In this document: in pieces, positions 25,461 through 36,468 of the stretch
How the letters are laid out: each line of letters begins with the position of its first letter
Position numbering within the stretch: position 1 is the stretch's first letter
Assembly: GCF_013393905.1 (NCBI RefSeq)
Contig: NZ_CP040279.1
Span: 31,442 to 95,441 of the forward strand
DNA length: 64,000 nt
Direction: 5' to 3'
From: Nostoc sp. C052
Lineage (GTDB): Bacteria > Cyanobacteriota > Cyanobacteriia > Cyanobacteriales > Nostocaceae
Position numbers and translations under genes: made by a program
The notes under the pieces: generated by a model
Told to the model about the DNA's origin: nothing
Seen by the model: only the letters and a program-made list of their open reading frames with translations
Databases searched by the model: none

Positions 25461-27289
25461 ATTCTTCAACAAAGCTAATCGAAAAAACTTGCGTGATAAT
25501 AACTCTGTAATCGCCCGATTGAAGTCGAGCCTAAGATAGACATCACTGACTTGCTCGACGATTTCGATATTTGTTTAGAAATTCATGCCAAACCCATCGG
25601 TAAAGAACCCCTAAATGCACCAGTGTATTTCCGGTTGACAGGAAGCAATGCCAATAGAGGCATGAAGCGCGATCACTAATTTAGCTACCACTTTTCTACA
25701 AACGACGAATGATGGGTCAAACGACCAGGTTGAAGGATGCTGATGAGCAATATGAAATATTTCGCCGCAATCGCCGCCGATCGAGATCAAGGCGCAGCAT
25801 TTGGGCATATTCGCAGGTACAGTGACTTTTAATAGTCGCTGTGTAAAATTAATGTCATTGAAGACGTAATCTTGCATTTCTAAGTTAAGTCCAGAGTAGC
25901 ACCGGGAGCTAGTTATATCAACGCAAATACCGCAAATCCACAGCGTAAAGTTTACGATGGCACTAATTTAGCCAACGGCATTTAATATGTCACTGTACAT
26001 CCCTGTAATCGCGAGAATCATGTTCTGATAGTGATGCAGCAGAATACGTCACGCCTTGATTCTGACAATACCCTCGCCACCGACCGAACATCCTACTTGT
26101 CTATTTGGGGTCACGCCGTACGACGATGAAGCGATGCCTACGGCGGTAACCACGCTCATTGACAAGACACGATGAGCCGATAACGACGTGGAAAGCGAAA
26201 GCATTGCGGTAGCGTTCGCGCAACGTCGTAGAGAGGTACGAGCGTCCGCAGGAGTGTCAGTCGCAGACATCACCTTTAATCAAAGATTTGCGGGAAATTT
26301 GAGTTTTCAAAAGCGGTGTCAAAAGGAGAGGTGCGATCGCCTCAGGAGGAAAATAGGAATTGAGATTGGGCAGGAGGTGATCGCCAGAGATAAGCTAATA
26401 GTCACCATTTCCAGACTGACTGCCGTGGTAAGGGCTTCAGCCTTGATTTATGCAACTTAAATGCTCATTAGCTTAGGCTTTTGGTTTTCTATAGCAGGGG
26501 TAGGGGAGAATCGCTTACAGAGGTTAGCCAGCGATCGCCGACGCCGCCAAACCCAACACAGCTTAAACACCTGGGGGCAAACCTCCCCAACTTTTAAATG
26601 CGATTCACCATACTGATAACTTTAATCTGCCTTTTTCAAAATACGCCTTTGGTAAGATTATTTTGGGATCATTAGGTATTTTTAGTTACTCTGAGTCAAA
26701 AGCGATTTTAGCAAATTAAGAATAGCCAAAATAACTCCTAGTAAGTACGTTTATTTCAGTCGGCTGATTTCTATTTTTTAGCAATTTTATCGCTCTCGCT
26801 AGCTACCTGTGGGGCTACCAGATAACTACCTGTGTGGAAAATCAAAATCACAAAAATCGCTATTTTTTCACCCCACAGGTAGCTAGGTGTCACCTGTGTG
26901 GTAGCCCGATAGCTACCTGTGGAGAATTGTATTCTACAATATTGTTTGCCACTAAATCTACTTTAGTTTTGTGTAGATTATCAGGCTTTAAAATTTACTG
27001 CACCCAGTTATTCTTACAACCCAGCATTGATATCAATGTTTGGAATCCGCACGGTTGCGCCACGAATCTAATATTTTCAAGGCTTGTCAGCGTTGTTTCT
27101 CGTGAGCGGTTGGCGAGAGATGCACAAAGCGCATTTACCCGCTTTACTTTTTCAGTCGCATGATGGCGTAACACTATGAGCCGATGGCGATGGCAATCAG
27201 CCCAAATTGACTACCAAAAACGACAAAGAACGACAAAAACAGATCAACTCACAGATGGAATGACAACGCCCATTCACCCAATCCCTAAC

Positions 27290-30200
27290 TCTAATGTCTA
27301 ATAGGGACACCAGGGAGAGAGCGTAGCATGACTACGGGCACGCCTCCTCCTCAACATCCAATGCCCAATGGCGAATGCGGTCGAGGGGGGCGAGAGTCAG
27401 CAGTAGAGAATTAATCAGATTTTGCGATCGCTCGAAATTAAGCATAGGTCGAAGAAGGTGGTTCGGCTAGCAGCAACCGCAGGCACGTCGCGCCATTCAT
27501 TGCTAAGGCATTCTTCTAACTACCGCCGGGAGCAAAACAAGAGCGGTGGTTTTTGTCTGAAGGGGTCGGTTATGATCGCGCTGTTGCATGCCAAACTTGC
27601 GGCTTCTTTGTAGCCGGGGACTTAGACCCGCCGAAGTTTGTTAAAGAAACAAAATCCACAAAAAATTTTCCCCTATTTTTGACCCTTTTTTGCAGAAACA
27701 ACCGATAATTACTCAAGAAGAACCGCCAAACCGTGATTATTGATATTTTATCAAGAAATATTACAGTTTTGGCACTAGTTACTTGATTTGACTAAATTCG
27801 TGCATTTGAGAGAATATCTCTACAAAATCTCAAATCCCACCCTCACAACTACATTCAACATCTCCCAATACCTAGACAACATCTCAAATCTCAATTTTTT
27901 CTTACTTTTACACCTTTAAATCATCCATTCACAAAATTCATTAGCTCAAAATTTCAATAAATCCAAACAGTTTCAATACTTATAATAAGTCTCATTTGCT
28001 CCCACTAATTGGTAAATTATCGGGAAATTCGTTAAAAGCTTTTTAAGCTCTGTAACCATCTTTTGATGACGCACAGTACGCCTTATTTGGCGGAAAGTTT
28101 GTTGAGGTAAAAACAAGAATCAGCCAAAAATGAGTCCGATAAAACCGCAAAGAACTACAAAAGTGACCGAGGTTTTACAACGCTTGTGTCCAACAAAGCA
28201 GAGGCAGGGGAGAAAGAGTTGATAGACAATTAGCTCTTTCCTCCTGTCTCTTCTACCTCTACGCCAACGCAAAACTTCTTAACCGAAGGTCTTGGGAGTG
28301 TCGAGAGGTGAGGACGTGGCTACCAACTCAATTGGGAGGCAAGGTAACACAGAGCGATCGCCTCACCCGATCACAAAACTCAAAAACGACAAAAGTAGAC
28401 AGCTCACAGATGGAATTAAACGCCTGCTCATCAACTTTAACTTCAATGTCTAATAGCCGCCAGGGAGTAGAGCGTAGCTTGCGTGCCTGGCATCGCCTCT
28501 TCCCAACACCCAACACCCAATGCCTAATGCCTAATGCCTAAGCCTAATGCCCAATGCCTGATGCCTAGCCTAATCCAGAATGCAGTCGAGCTAGAGGCAG
28601 AGAGTCAGTAGTGGGGAATAGGAACAAGGGAGAAGGATCCGCCTTTGCAGTTACGCCCGTAGCCGCAAGAATTGAGATTGGGGATTTGGGCTTTGGTAGT
28701 TATAGTCTGGTAGTCATGATGGATTTGGTAGTCATGATGATTAATATCTATTTATATAGAGAGCGTGACTACGGTATCAGATTTTGATAAAAATGCGGTT
28801 CTTCAGTGGTGACTACCAAAAATGTATAAAACCCAGCATTGCCAAGCCAGTACAGAAATGAAAGGATCGCCTGTAGTCAGGTCAAGAATTGAGATTGAGA
28901 TTTGGGGTTTTGGTAGTCATGGTTTGGTAGTTACGATGAATTTGGTAGTCATAATGGTTAATATCTATTTATATAGAGGGCGTGACTACGGTATCAGAAC
29001 TCGATACAAAATACCGCTCTTCTCAGTGGTAACTATCAAAAGCTGTATAAAATCCAGCATTAGCAAAACAGTACAACATTGAGATGGTGGCGCGGCTATG
29101 CCAGTGAAAAGACGCGGCAACGTAGTTGTAAGTCTTGGGCATTGACTAGGGGTGAAGCGCTTGCCCTTAGCGATCGCTTACGGTGGGATACTGTTGGCGA
29201 AAGTGTTACAAACGCAGGGACAAAAGTGTTACAACTCAAAGCCGCAACTACAGATTGAAGGTTTGAGCTTACGTAATACTTAATAAGACAATAATGTATT
29301 ACATTCGCCAACAGTATCCGGTGGCGGGTAAGCTGGAGTAGCCAGAAGAAAATAATAAAGCATAACTACTGGAGCGATTGCCATTGTAAAACAGGAGACG
29401 GGCAACGCAGTTGCCAGTCCAGTTCACCACACACAGATCAATACCGCGCTGACGATTCTGTGCGATGGCGTACCGTTTCAGCTTGCCAACGCTAACCATA
29501 AGGTAAAGTAGTTAATATAGCTAAAGTAATAAATAAAAGTGATAAAAAGTGCAATGCTGGAAGTTTAGCTTGTCGCCTTCTGCGATCGCTAATCATAGAT
29601 TTGTTCCAGCCAGTTACAAATTGCTACTAAAAACCCAATGAATGAATTTTGGGTAAGGGCTGGACGCGATGATTTTCTAAGAATTTTGAGGAGCGTAGTT
29701 GCCAACTTGAGATGTTGCGCGTAGCTTGCCACGAAGTGGTATGGCACGCTTTCTCTAAGAAATTTTGCTGGCTGTCAGAATAGTCACAACCTGTTATCGC
29801 TTTCAAAACTTGTTATTACAAATGTCTAACCAACAGATGCGGTATGGAGGCGTAGCTGCCTCTACTAGCGCGGCTACAGAAGTTATGCCCTGCAAATTTT
29901 AAATAGGCATAACCACTATAACCGCCATGACAGACCGCACGACCAAACATAGAGAAGCTTCAACACCATAAGGAAACAGGCAGCATCTGGTCAATGAACC
30001 AATGTCTGAATTCAGGGGTCTGATTCACAGTAGAGGTACGCAAAAATATAAAGATGGTGAAATCTACCGGTATGTATACGCAAAAATGGCAAGCACGAGC
30101 CAATTTTCAAGAGAAACCCAAAAGCTGGGGCTGGGATTGTCAAGCGCGGCAAGAACCCAGACTATACCTGTCACCAACATAGGCAGGGTCAGCAGTACAC

Positions 30201-30821
30201 AGGGCTAGAACTGACAGAGGTCGCGTCGCGATCGCATACAAGAGCGGGAAAATGCAAGCGGTTAGACGCGCTTGATAAAAATCTGATGAGATAAAAACGC
30301 GCTCATAGGAGTTATGCCAGAAGAAAATAATAAAACATAACTATTAAAGCGATGATGTAACGGCTCGGTAGGATCGCCACCGGAAAGGGCGGGTACGCCA
30401 TCACAGGGAGATGCACACGCCGCTAATGTACGCCGCCAACATCACCACAGCGACGCAGAGACGCGGCAACGCCGCCGCCGGTCAGGCAACGCAGTTGCCA
30501 GTCAAGACCACAACGCACCACAGAAGGCGAGAGACGCGATAAATCAATAACCTGTTACTACGTAAATCTGTTATAGATTATTGTTCATAACCTGTTAATA
30601 AATTTGATCAAGCTAAATAACAGGATAGCATATACATACTGTTATGAGTTTATGCACTATTCTAACCACTAGTCATAACCCTTGCTATGTAAGCATTATG
30701 GGTACAGACAATCTTAACACGTTATGCAGAGATGAACAGGTTATGATTAACCAGTTAACGCATATATCAACTTGTTAACAAAGACATGATACCTTCTCTA
30801 ACCTGTTACGTCTGTTAATTT
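27290..30821. other. Poor-quality fold-back copy of end A arm
   Basis: Reverse complement of 30822 to about 34500 with many single-base losses, including repeated damage at GCGATCGC sites. Quality improves toward the telomere (30540-30821 is almost error-free), as expected if more reads reach just past the hairpin. Confidence 0.85.
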
Positions 30822-30851
30822 AAATTAACAGACGTAACAGGTTAGAGAAGG
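30792..30851. other. Hairpin telomere junction, end A (fold-back point)
   Basis: Perfect two-fold symmetry about 30821/30822 extends well beyond 30 bases on each side. TAACAGGTTA lies at 30835-30844 and its mirror at 30799-30808. The centre is identical to that at 3659/3660, as expected if one resolvase acts at both ends. Confidence 0.85.
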
Positions 30852-31105
30852 TATCATGTCTTTGTTAACAAGTTGATATATGCGTTAACTGGTTAATCAT
30901 AACCTGTTCATCTCTGCATAACGTGTTAAGATTGTCTGTACCCATAATGCTTACATAGCAAGGGTTATGACTAGTGGTTAGAATAGTGCATAAACTCATA
31001 ACAGTATGTATATGCTATCCTGTTATTTAGCTTGATCAAATTTATTAACAGGTTATGGACAATAATCTATAACAGATTTACGTAGTAACAGGTTATTGAT
31101 TTATC
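30822..31105. repeat. Telomere-proximal zone with TAACAGGTTA motifs (end A)
   Basis: Copies include gtaacaggttag (30834-30845), ttaactggttaat, ataacctgttc, ttaacaggttatg and gtaacaggttattg. Several are exact or one mismatch from TAACAGGTTA. No coding frame. Confidence 0.8.
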
Positions 31106-31429
31106 GCGTCTCTCGCCTTCGCTGTGGTGACGTTGGTGGTCTTGACTGGCAACTGCGTTGCCTGACCGACGGCGGCGTTGCCGCGTCTCCCGCGATCGCT
31201 GTGGTGATGTTGGCGGCGTAACATTAGCAGCGTGGTGACATCTCCCTGTGATGGCGTACCCGCCCTTTCCGGTGGCGATCGCCTACCGAGCCGTTACATC
31301 ATCGCTTTAATAGTTATGTTTTATTATTTTCTTCTGGCATAACTCCTATGAGCGCGTTTTCTATCTCATCAAGTGCTTTATCAAGCGCGTCTAACCGCTT
31401 GCGATTTTCCCACTCTTGATATGCGATCG

Positions 31430-31749
31430 CGACGCGACCTCTGAATCAGTTCCTAGCCCTGTGCTACTGCTGACCCTGCCTATGTGTTGGTGACAGGTAT
31501 AGTCTGGGTTCTTGCCGCGCTTGACAATCCCTTTTAGCCTAGCTTTTGGGTTTCTCTTGAAAATTGGCTCATTAGCTTGCCATTTTGCGTATACATACCA
31601 GTAGATTTCACCATCTTTTTTATATTTTTGCGTACCTCATACTGATGAATCCAGACCCCAGATTCAGACATTGGTTCATTGACCAGATGCTGCCTGATTT
31701 CCTTTAATTGTTGAAGCTTCTCTATGATTTGGTCGATGCGGTCTGTCAT
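31430..31749 (-). pseudogene. Subtelomeric conserved gene, end A copy (frameshifted)
   Basis: Mirror of the gene at 2731. It begins MTDRIDQIIEKLQQLKEIRQ, but one A is missing from a run near 31622, so the frame changes after VRK and stops early at about 31534. The downstream text still encodes the original protein in another frame. Because the difference is in a homopolymer, a base-calling error is as likely as a real mutation. The palindromic site lies upstream at 31763-31793. Confidence 0.6.
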
Positions 31750-33150
31750 GGCAGTTATAGTGGTTATGCCTATTTAAAATTTTAGGGCATAACTTCTGTA
31801 GCCGCGCTAGTAGAGGCAAGCTACGCCTCCATACCGCATCTATTGGTTAGACATTTGTAATAACAAGTTTTGAAAGCGATAACAGGTTGTGACTATTCTT
31901 TGACAGCCAGCAAAATTTCTTAGAGAAAGCGATGCCGTACCACTTCGTGAAAGCAAGCTACGCGCAACGTCTCCAAGAGTTGGCAGCAAGCTACGCTCCT
32001 CAAAATTCTTAGAGAAAATCATCGCGTCCAGCCCTTACCCAAAATTCATTCATTGGGTTTTTAGTAGCAATTTGAGTAACTGGCTGGAACAAATCTATGA
32101 TTAGCGATCGCAAGAGAGCGACAAGCTAAACTTCCAGCATTGCACTTTTTATCACTTTTATTTATTACTTTAGCTATATTAACTACTTTACCTTATGGTT
32201 AGCGTTGGCAAGACAGAGAGCGGTTACGCCATCGCACAGAATCGTCAGCGCGGTTATTGACATCTGTGGTGTGGTGGACTGGACTGGCAACTGCGTTGCC
32301 GCGTCTCCTGTTTTACAATGGCAATCGCTCCAGTAGTTATGCTTTATTATTTTCTTCTGGCTAGCTCCCAGCTTACCCGCCACCGGATACTGTTGGCGAA
32401 TGTAATACATTATTGTCTTATTAAGTATTACGTAAGCTCAAACCTTCAATCTGTAGTTGCGGCTTTGAGTTGTAACACTTTTGTCCCTGCGTTTGTAACA
32501 CTTTCGCCAACAGTATCCCACCGTAGGCGATCGCTAAGGGAGCAAGCGCTTCACCCCTAGTCCAATGCCCAAGACTTACAACTACGTTGCCGCGTCTTTT
32601 CACTGGCATAGCCGCGCCACCATCTCAATGTTGTACTGTTTTGCTAATGCTGGATTTTATACAGCTTTTGATAGTTACCACTGAGAAGAGCGGTATTTTG
32701 TATCAAGTTCTGATACCGTAGTCACGCCCTCTATATAAATAGATATTAACCATTATGACTACCAAATTCATCGTAACTACCAAACCATGACTACCAAAAC
32801 CCCAAATCTCCAATCTCAATTCTTGACCTGACTACGGGCGATCGCTTCATTTCTGTACTGGCTTGGCAATGCTGGGTTTTATACATTTTTTGGTAGTCAC
32901 CACTGAGAAGAACCGCATTTTGTATCAAAATCTGATACCGTAGTCACGCTCTCTATATAAATAGATATTAATCATCATGACTACCAAATCCATCATGACT
33001 ACCAGACTATAACTACCAAAGCCCAAATCCCCAATCTCAATTCTTGCTTGGCTACGGGCGTAGCTTGCAAAGGCGGATCGCTTCTCCCTTGTTCCTATTC
33101 CCCCACTACTGACTCTCTCGCCTCTAGCTCGACTGCATTCTGGATTAGGC

Positions 33151-33217
33151 TAGGCATCAGGCATTGGGCATTAGGCATTAGGCATTAGGCATTAGGCATT
33201 GGGTGTTGGGTGTTGGG
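33151..33217. repeat. Heptamer STRR tract (end A)
   Basis: Tandem ggcatta/aggcatt heptamers, mirror of 1273-1330. Confidence 0.85.
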
Positions 33218-34671
33218 GAAGAGGCGATGCCAAAGGCCGCAAGCTACGCTCTACTCCCCTGGCGGCCCTATTAGACATTGAAGATTAAAGATTGATGAAA
33301 CGGGCGTTGTAATTCCATCTGTGAAAGCTGATCTACTTTTGTCGTTTTTGAGTTTTGTGATCGGGTGAGGCGATCGCTCTGTGTTACCTTGCCTCCCAAT
33401 TGAGATTGGTAGCCACAGTCCGCTTACACCTCTCGACACTCCCAAGACCTTCGGTTAAGGAAGTTTTGCGTTGAGGGCAGTAGAGGTAGAAGAGAAACAG
33501 GAGGAAAAGAACTAATTGTCTATCAACTCTTTCCTCCCCTGCCTCTGCTTTGATTGGACACAAGCGTTGTAAAACCTCAGTCACTTTTGTAGTTCTTTTG
33601 CAGTTTTATCGGACTCATTTTTGGCTGATTCTTGATTTTTACCTCAACAAACTTTCCGCCAAATAAGGCGTACTGTGCGTCATCAAAAGATGGATTACAG
33701 AGCTTAAAAGCTTTTAAGCGAATTTCCCGATAATTTACCAATTATTGGGAGCAAATGGGAGACTTATTATAAGTATTGGAAACTGTTTGGATTTATTGGG
33801 AATTTTTGAGCTAATGAGAATTTTGTGAATGGATGATTTAAAAGGTGTAAAAAGGTAAGAAAAAATTGGAGATTTGGGAGATGTTGTCTAGATATTGGGA
33901 GATGTTGAATGTAGTTGGTGAGGATTGGGAATTTGGAGATTTTGTAGAGATATTCTCTCAAATGCACGAATTTAGTCAAATCAATTAACTAGTGCCAAAA
34001 CTGTAATATTTCTTGATAAATATATCAATAATCACGGTTTGAGCGGTTCTTCTTGAGAGTAATTATCAGTTGTTTCTGCAAAAAAAGGGTCAAAAATAGG
34101 GGAAAATTTTTTTTGTGGATTTTGTTTCTTTAACAAACTTCGGCGGGTCTAAGTCCCCGGCTACAAAAGAAGCCGCAAGTTTGGCATGACAACAGCGCGA
34201 TCGCATAACCGAACCCCTTCAGACCTTAAAGCCACCGCTCTTGATTTTGCTCCCGGCAGTAGTTAGAAGAATGCCTTAGACAATGAATGGCCGCGACGAT
34301 GCCTGCGGTTCTTGCTAGCCGAACCACCTTCTTCGACCTATGCTTAATTTCCGAAGCGATCGCAAAATCCTGATTAATTCTCTACTGCTGACTCTCGCCC
34401 CTCTAGCTCGACCGCATTCGCCATTGGGCATTGGATGTTGAGGAGGAGGCGATGCCCGTAGTCATGCTACGCTCTACTCCCCTGGTGTCCCTATTAGACA
34501 TTAGAGATTAGGGATTGGGTGAAATGGGCGTTGTCATTCCATCTGTGAAAGTTGATCTGCTTTTGTCGTTCTTTTGTCGTTTTTGAGTAGTCAATTTGGG
34601 CTGATTGCCATCGCCATCGGCTCATAGTGGTTACGCCATCATGCGACTGAAAAAATTAAAGCGGGGTAAAA

Positions 34672-34932
34672 TTGCGCTTTGTGCATCTCACGCCAACCGC
34701 TCACGAGAAAAACCCAACGCTGACCCAAGCCTTGAAAATATTAGATTCATTGGCGCAACCAGTTGCAGGATTCCAAAACATTGATATCAATGCTGGGATT
34801 GTAAGAATAACTGGGTGCAGTAGAGATTTTTTAAAGCCTGATAATCTACACAAAACTAAAGTAGATTTAGTGGCAAACAGTATTGTAGAATACAATTCTC
34901 CACAGGTAGCTATCGGGCTACCACACAGGTGA
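34672..34932 (+). CDS. Short open frame beside the terminal repeat, doubtful
   Basis: 86 codons from TTG, reading TLTQALKILDSLAQPVAG and NIDINAGIVRITGCSRDFLK. No recognised family, no ribosome-binding site, and its end runs into the cacaggtagcta repeats. It may be the remains of a gene at the inner edge of the terminal repeat. Confidence 0.2.
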   Translation: MRFVHLTPTAHEKNPTLTQALKILDSLAQPVAGFQNIDINAGIVRITGCSRDFLKPDNLHKTKVDLVANSIVEYNSPQVAIGLPHR

Positions 34933-35024
34933 CACCTAGCTACCTGTGGGGTGAAAAAATAGCGATTTTTTGTGATTTTTGATTTTCCACACAGGTAGTT
35001 ATCTGGTAGCCCCACAGGTAGCTA
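34900..35024. repeat. Repeats of ccacaggtagcta in direct and inverted orientation
   Basis: Exact 13-mers at 34900-34912 (forward), 34937-34949 (inverted) and 35012-35024 (forward), with weaker copies at 34921-34929 and 34988-35002. The first two can form a hairpin with a 24-base loop. Possibly a protein-binding cluster; no gene covers it. Confidence 0.6.
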
Positions 35025-36050
35025 GCGAGGAGCGATAAAATTGCTAAAAATTAGAAAATCAGCCGACTGAAAATAAACGTACTTACTAGGGTTATTTTGG
35101 CTATTCTTAATTTGCTAAAATCGCTTTGACTCAGAGTAGCTAAAAATACCTAATGATGCCCAAAAAATAATCTTACCAAAGACGTGAAGTATTTTTGAAA
35201 AGGCAAGATTAAAGTTATCAAGTATGGTGAATCGCATTTAAAAAGTTGGGGGTAGGTTTTGCACCCACTCCAAGGTGTTTAGAAAGCTGTGTTGGGAGTT
35301 TGGCAGCAGTCGGGCGATCGCTTGGCATAACCTCTGTAAGCGATTCTCCCCTACCCCTGCTATAGAAACCCAAAAGCCTAAGCTAATGAGCATTTAAGTT
35401 GCATAAATCCAAGGCTGAAGCCCTTACCACGAGCGAGTCAGTCTGGAAAATGAATGACTATTAGCTTATCTCTGGCGATCACACTCCCTACCCAATCTCC
35501 AATTCCTATTTTCCTCCTGGGCGATCGCACCTCTCCACTTTTGACACCACTTTTGAAAACTCAAATTTTCCCCGCAAATGCTTGATTAAAAAAGGTGATG
35601 TCTGCGACTGACACTCCTGCGGACGCTCGTACCTCTCTACGAGACGTTGCGCGAACGCTACCGCAATGCTTTCGCTTTCCACGTCGTTATCGGCATCGCG
35701 TGTCTTGTCCAATGAGCGTAGTTTACCGCCGTAGGCATCGCTTCATCGTCGGCTCAGACCCCGGCGAAAGTGACCCCAAATAGACCAAAGTAGGATGTTC
35801 AGTCAGTGGCGGGGGTGTTGTCAGAATCAAAGACGTGACAGTATTCTGCTGCATCACTTATCAGAACTATGATTCTCGCGGTTACTAGGGGATGTACAGT
35901 GACATATTAAATGCCGTTGAGACAAATTAGTGCCATCGAGTTAAACTTTACCCACATTAGGTTTGCAGATATTTGCGTTGATATAACTTGTAAGCTCCCG
36001 GTGCTACTTCTGGACTTAAAGCTAGAAATTGCAAGATTTACGTCTTCAAT
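35025..36050. other. Non-coding stretch with dispersed repeats
   Basis: No convincing gene. It holds a HIP1-containing repeat near 35520 and an element at 35615-35690 ('ggacgctcgtacctctcta' followed by gagacgttgcgcgaacgcta) of the kind scattered through Nostoc genomes. The rest is unassigned. Confidence 0.5.
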
Positions 36051-36059
36051 GACATTAAT

Positions 36060-36468
36060 TTTACACAGCGACTATTAAAAAGTCACTGTACACCTTTGAA
36101 TATGCCCAAATGCTGCACCTTGATCTCGATCCGGCAGCGATTGCGGCAGAGGTATTTCATATTGCTCATCAGCATCCTTCAACCTGGTCGTTTGACCACA
36201 TCATTCGTCCGTTTGTAGAAAAGTGGTAGCTAAATTAGTGATCGCGCTTCATACCTCTATTGGCATTGCTTCCTGTCAACCGTCGGAAATTGCACTGGTG
36301 CATTTAGGGTTCTTTACCGATGGGTTTGGCATGAAGATTTCTAAACAAATATCAGAAATCGTCGAGCAAGTCATTGATGTCTATCTTAGACTCGACTTCA
36401 ATCGGGCGATTACCAAGTTATTATCCACACAAGTTTTTCGATTAACTTTGTTGAGAGGAATATTATGA
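36060..36468 (+). pseudogene. Probable gene remnant upstream of the oxidoreductase
   Basis: Two coding-like segments in different frames meet at about 36225. The first reads YAQMLHLDLDPAAIAAEVFH and STWSFDHIIRPFVEKW, then stops. The second, from GTG 36223, reads HTSIGIASCQPSEIALVHLG and KISKQISEIVEQVIDVYL, and its TGA (36466-36468) overlaps the ATG of the oxidoreductase, so it may be translationally coupled. No family recognised. It may be one gene broken by a frameshift or two very small genes. Confidence 0.35.

Larger units (their letters stand above)
16300..27290. other. Poor-quality reverse-complement copy of 34500-48000
   Basis: Anchor pairs: 16620 with 47605 (start of the 214-residue protein), 17640 with 46250, 18300 with 45360, 20841 with 41821, 22290 with 39913, 24185 with 37855, 26460 with 35395. 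Order is preserved throughout, so this is one continuous inverted copy of end A running into telomere A. It is full of indels, mostly losses. Genes listed below inside this interval are damaged images of the clean ones and not paralogues. Confidence 0.85.
30822..34500. repeat. Terminal inverted repeat, end A (clean copy)
   Basis: Clean arm, near-identical to the reverse complement of 1-3659 apart from a patch at about 34365-34435 and a few single-base differences (for example five A instead of six in a run near 31620). Holds, from the telomere inward, the motif-rich zone (30822-31105), dispersed repeats, the small gene at 31430-31749, the tttggtagtca tandem repeat (32650-33050), the STRR tract (33151-33217) and featureless AT-rich text (33750-34130). 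The short open frames in it are not credible genes: most are mirror images with no homology signal and no ribosome-binding site. Confidence 0.9.
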
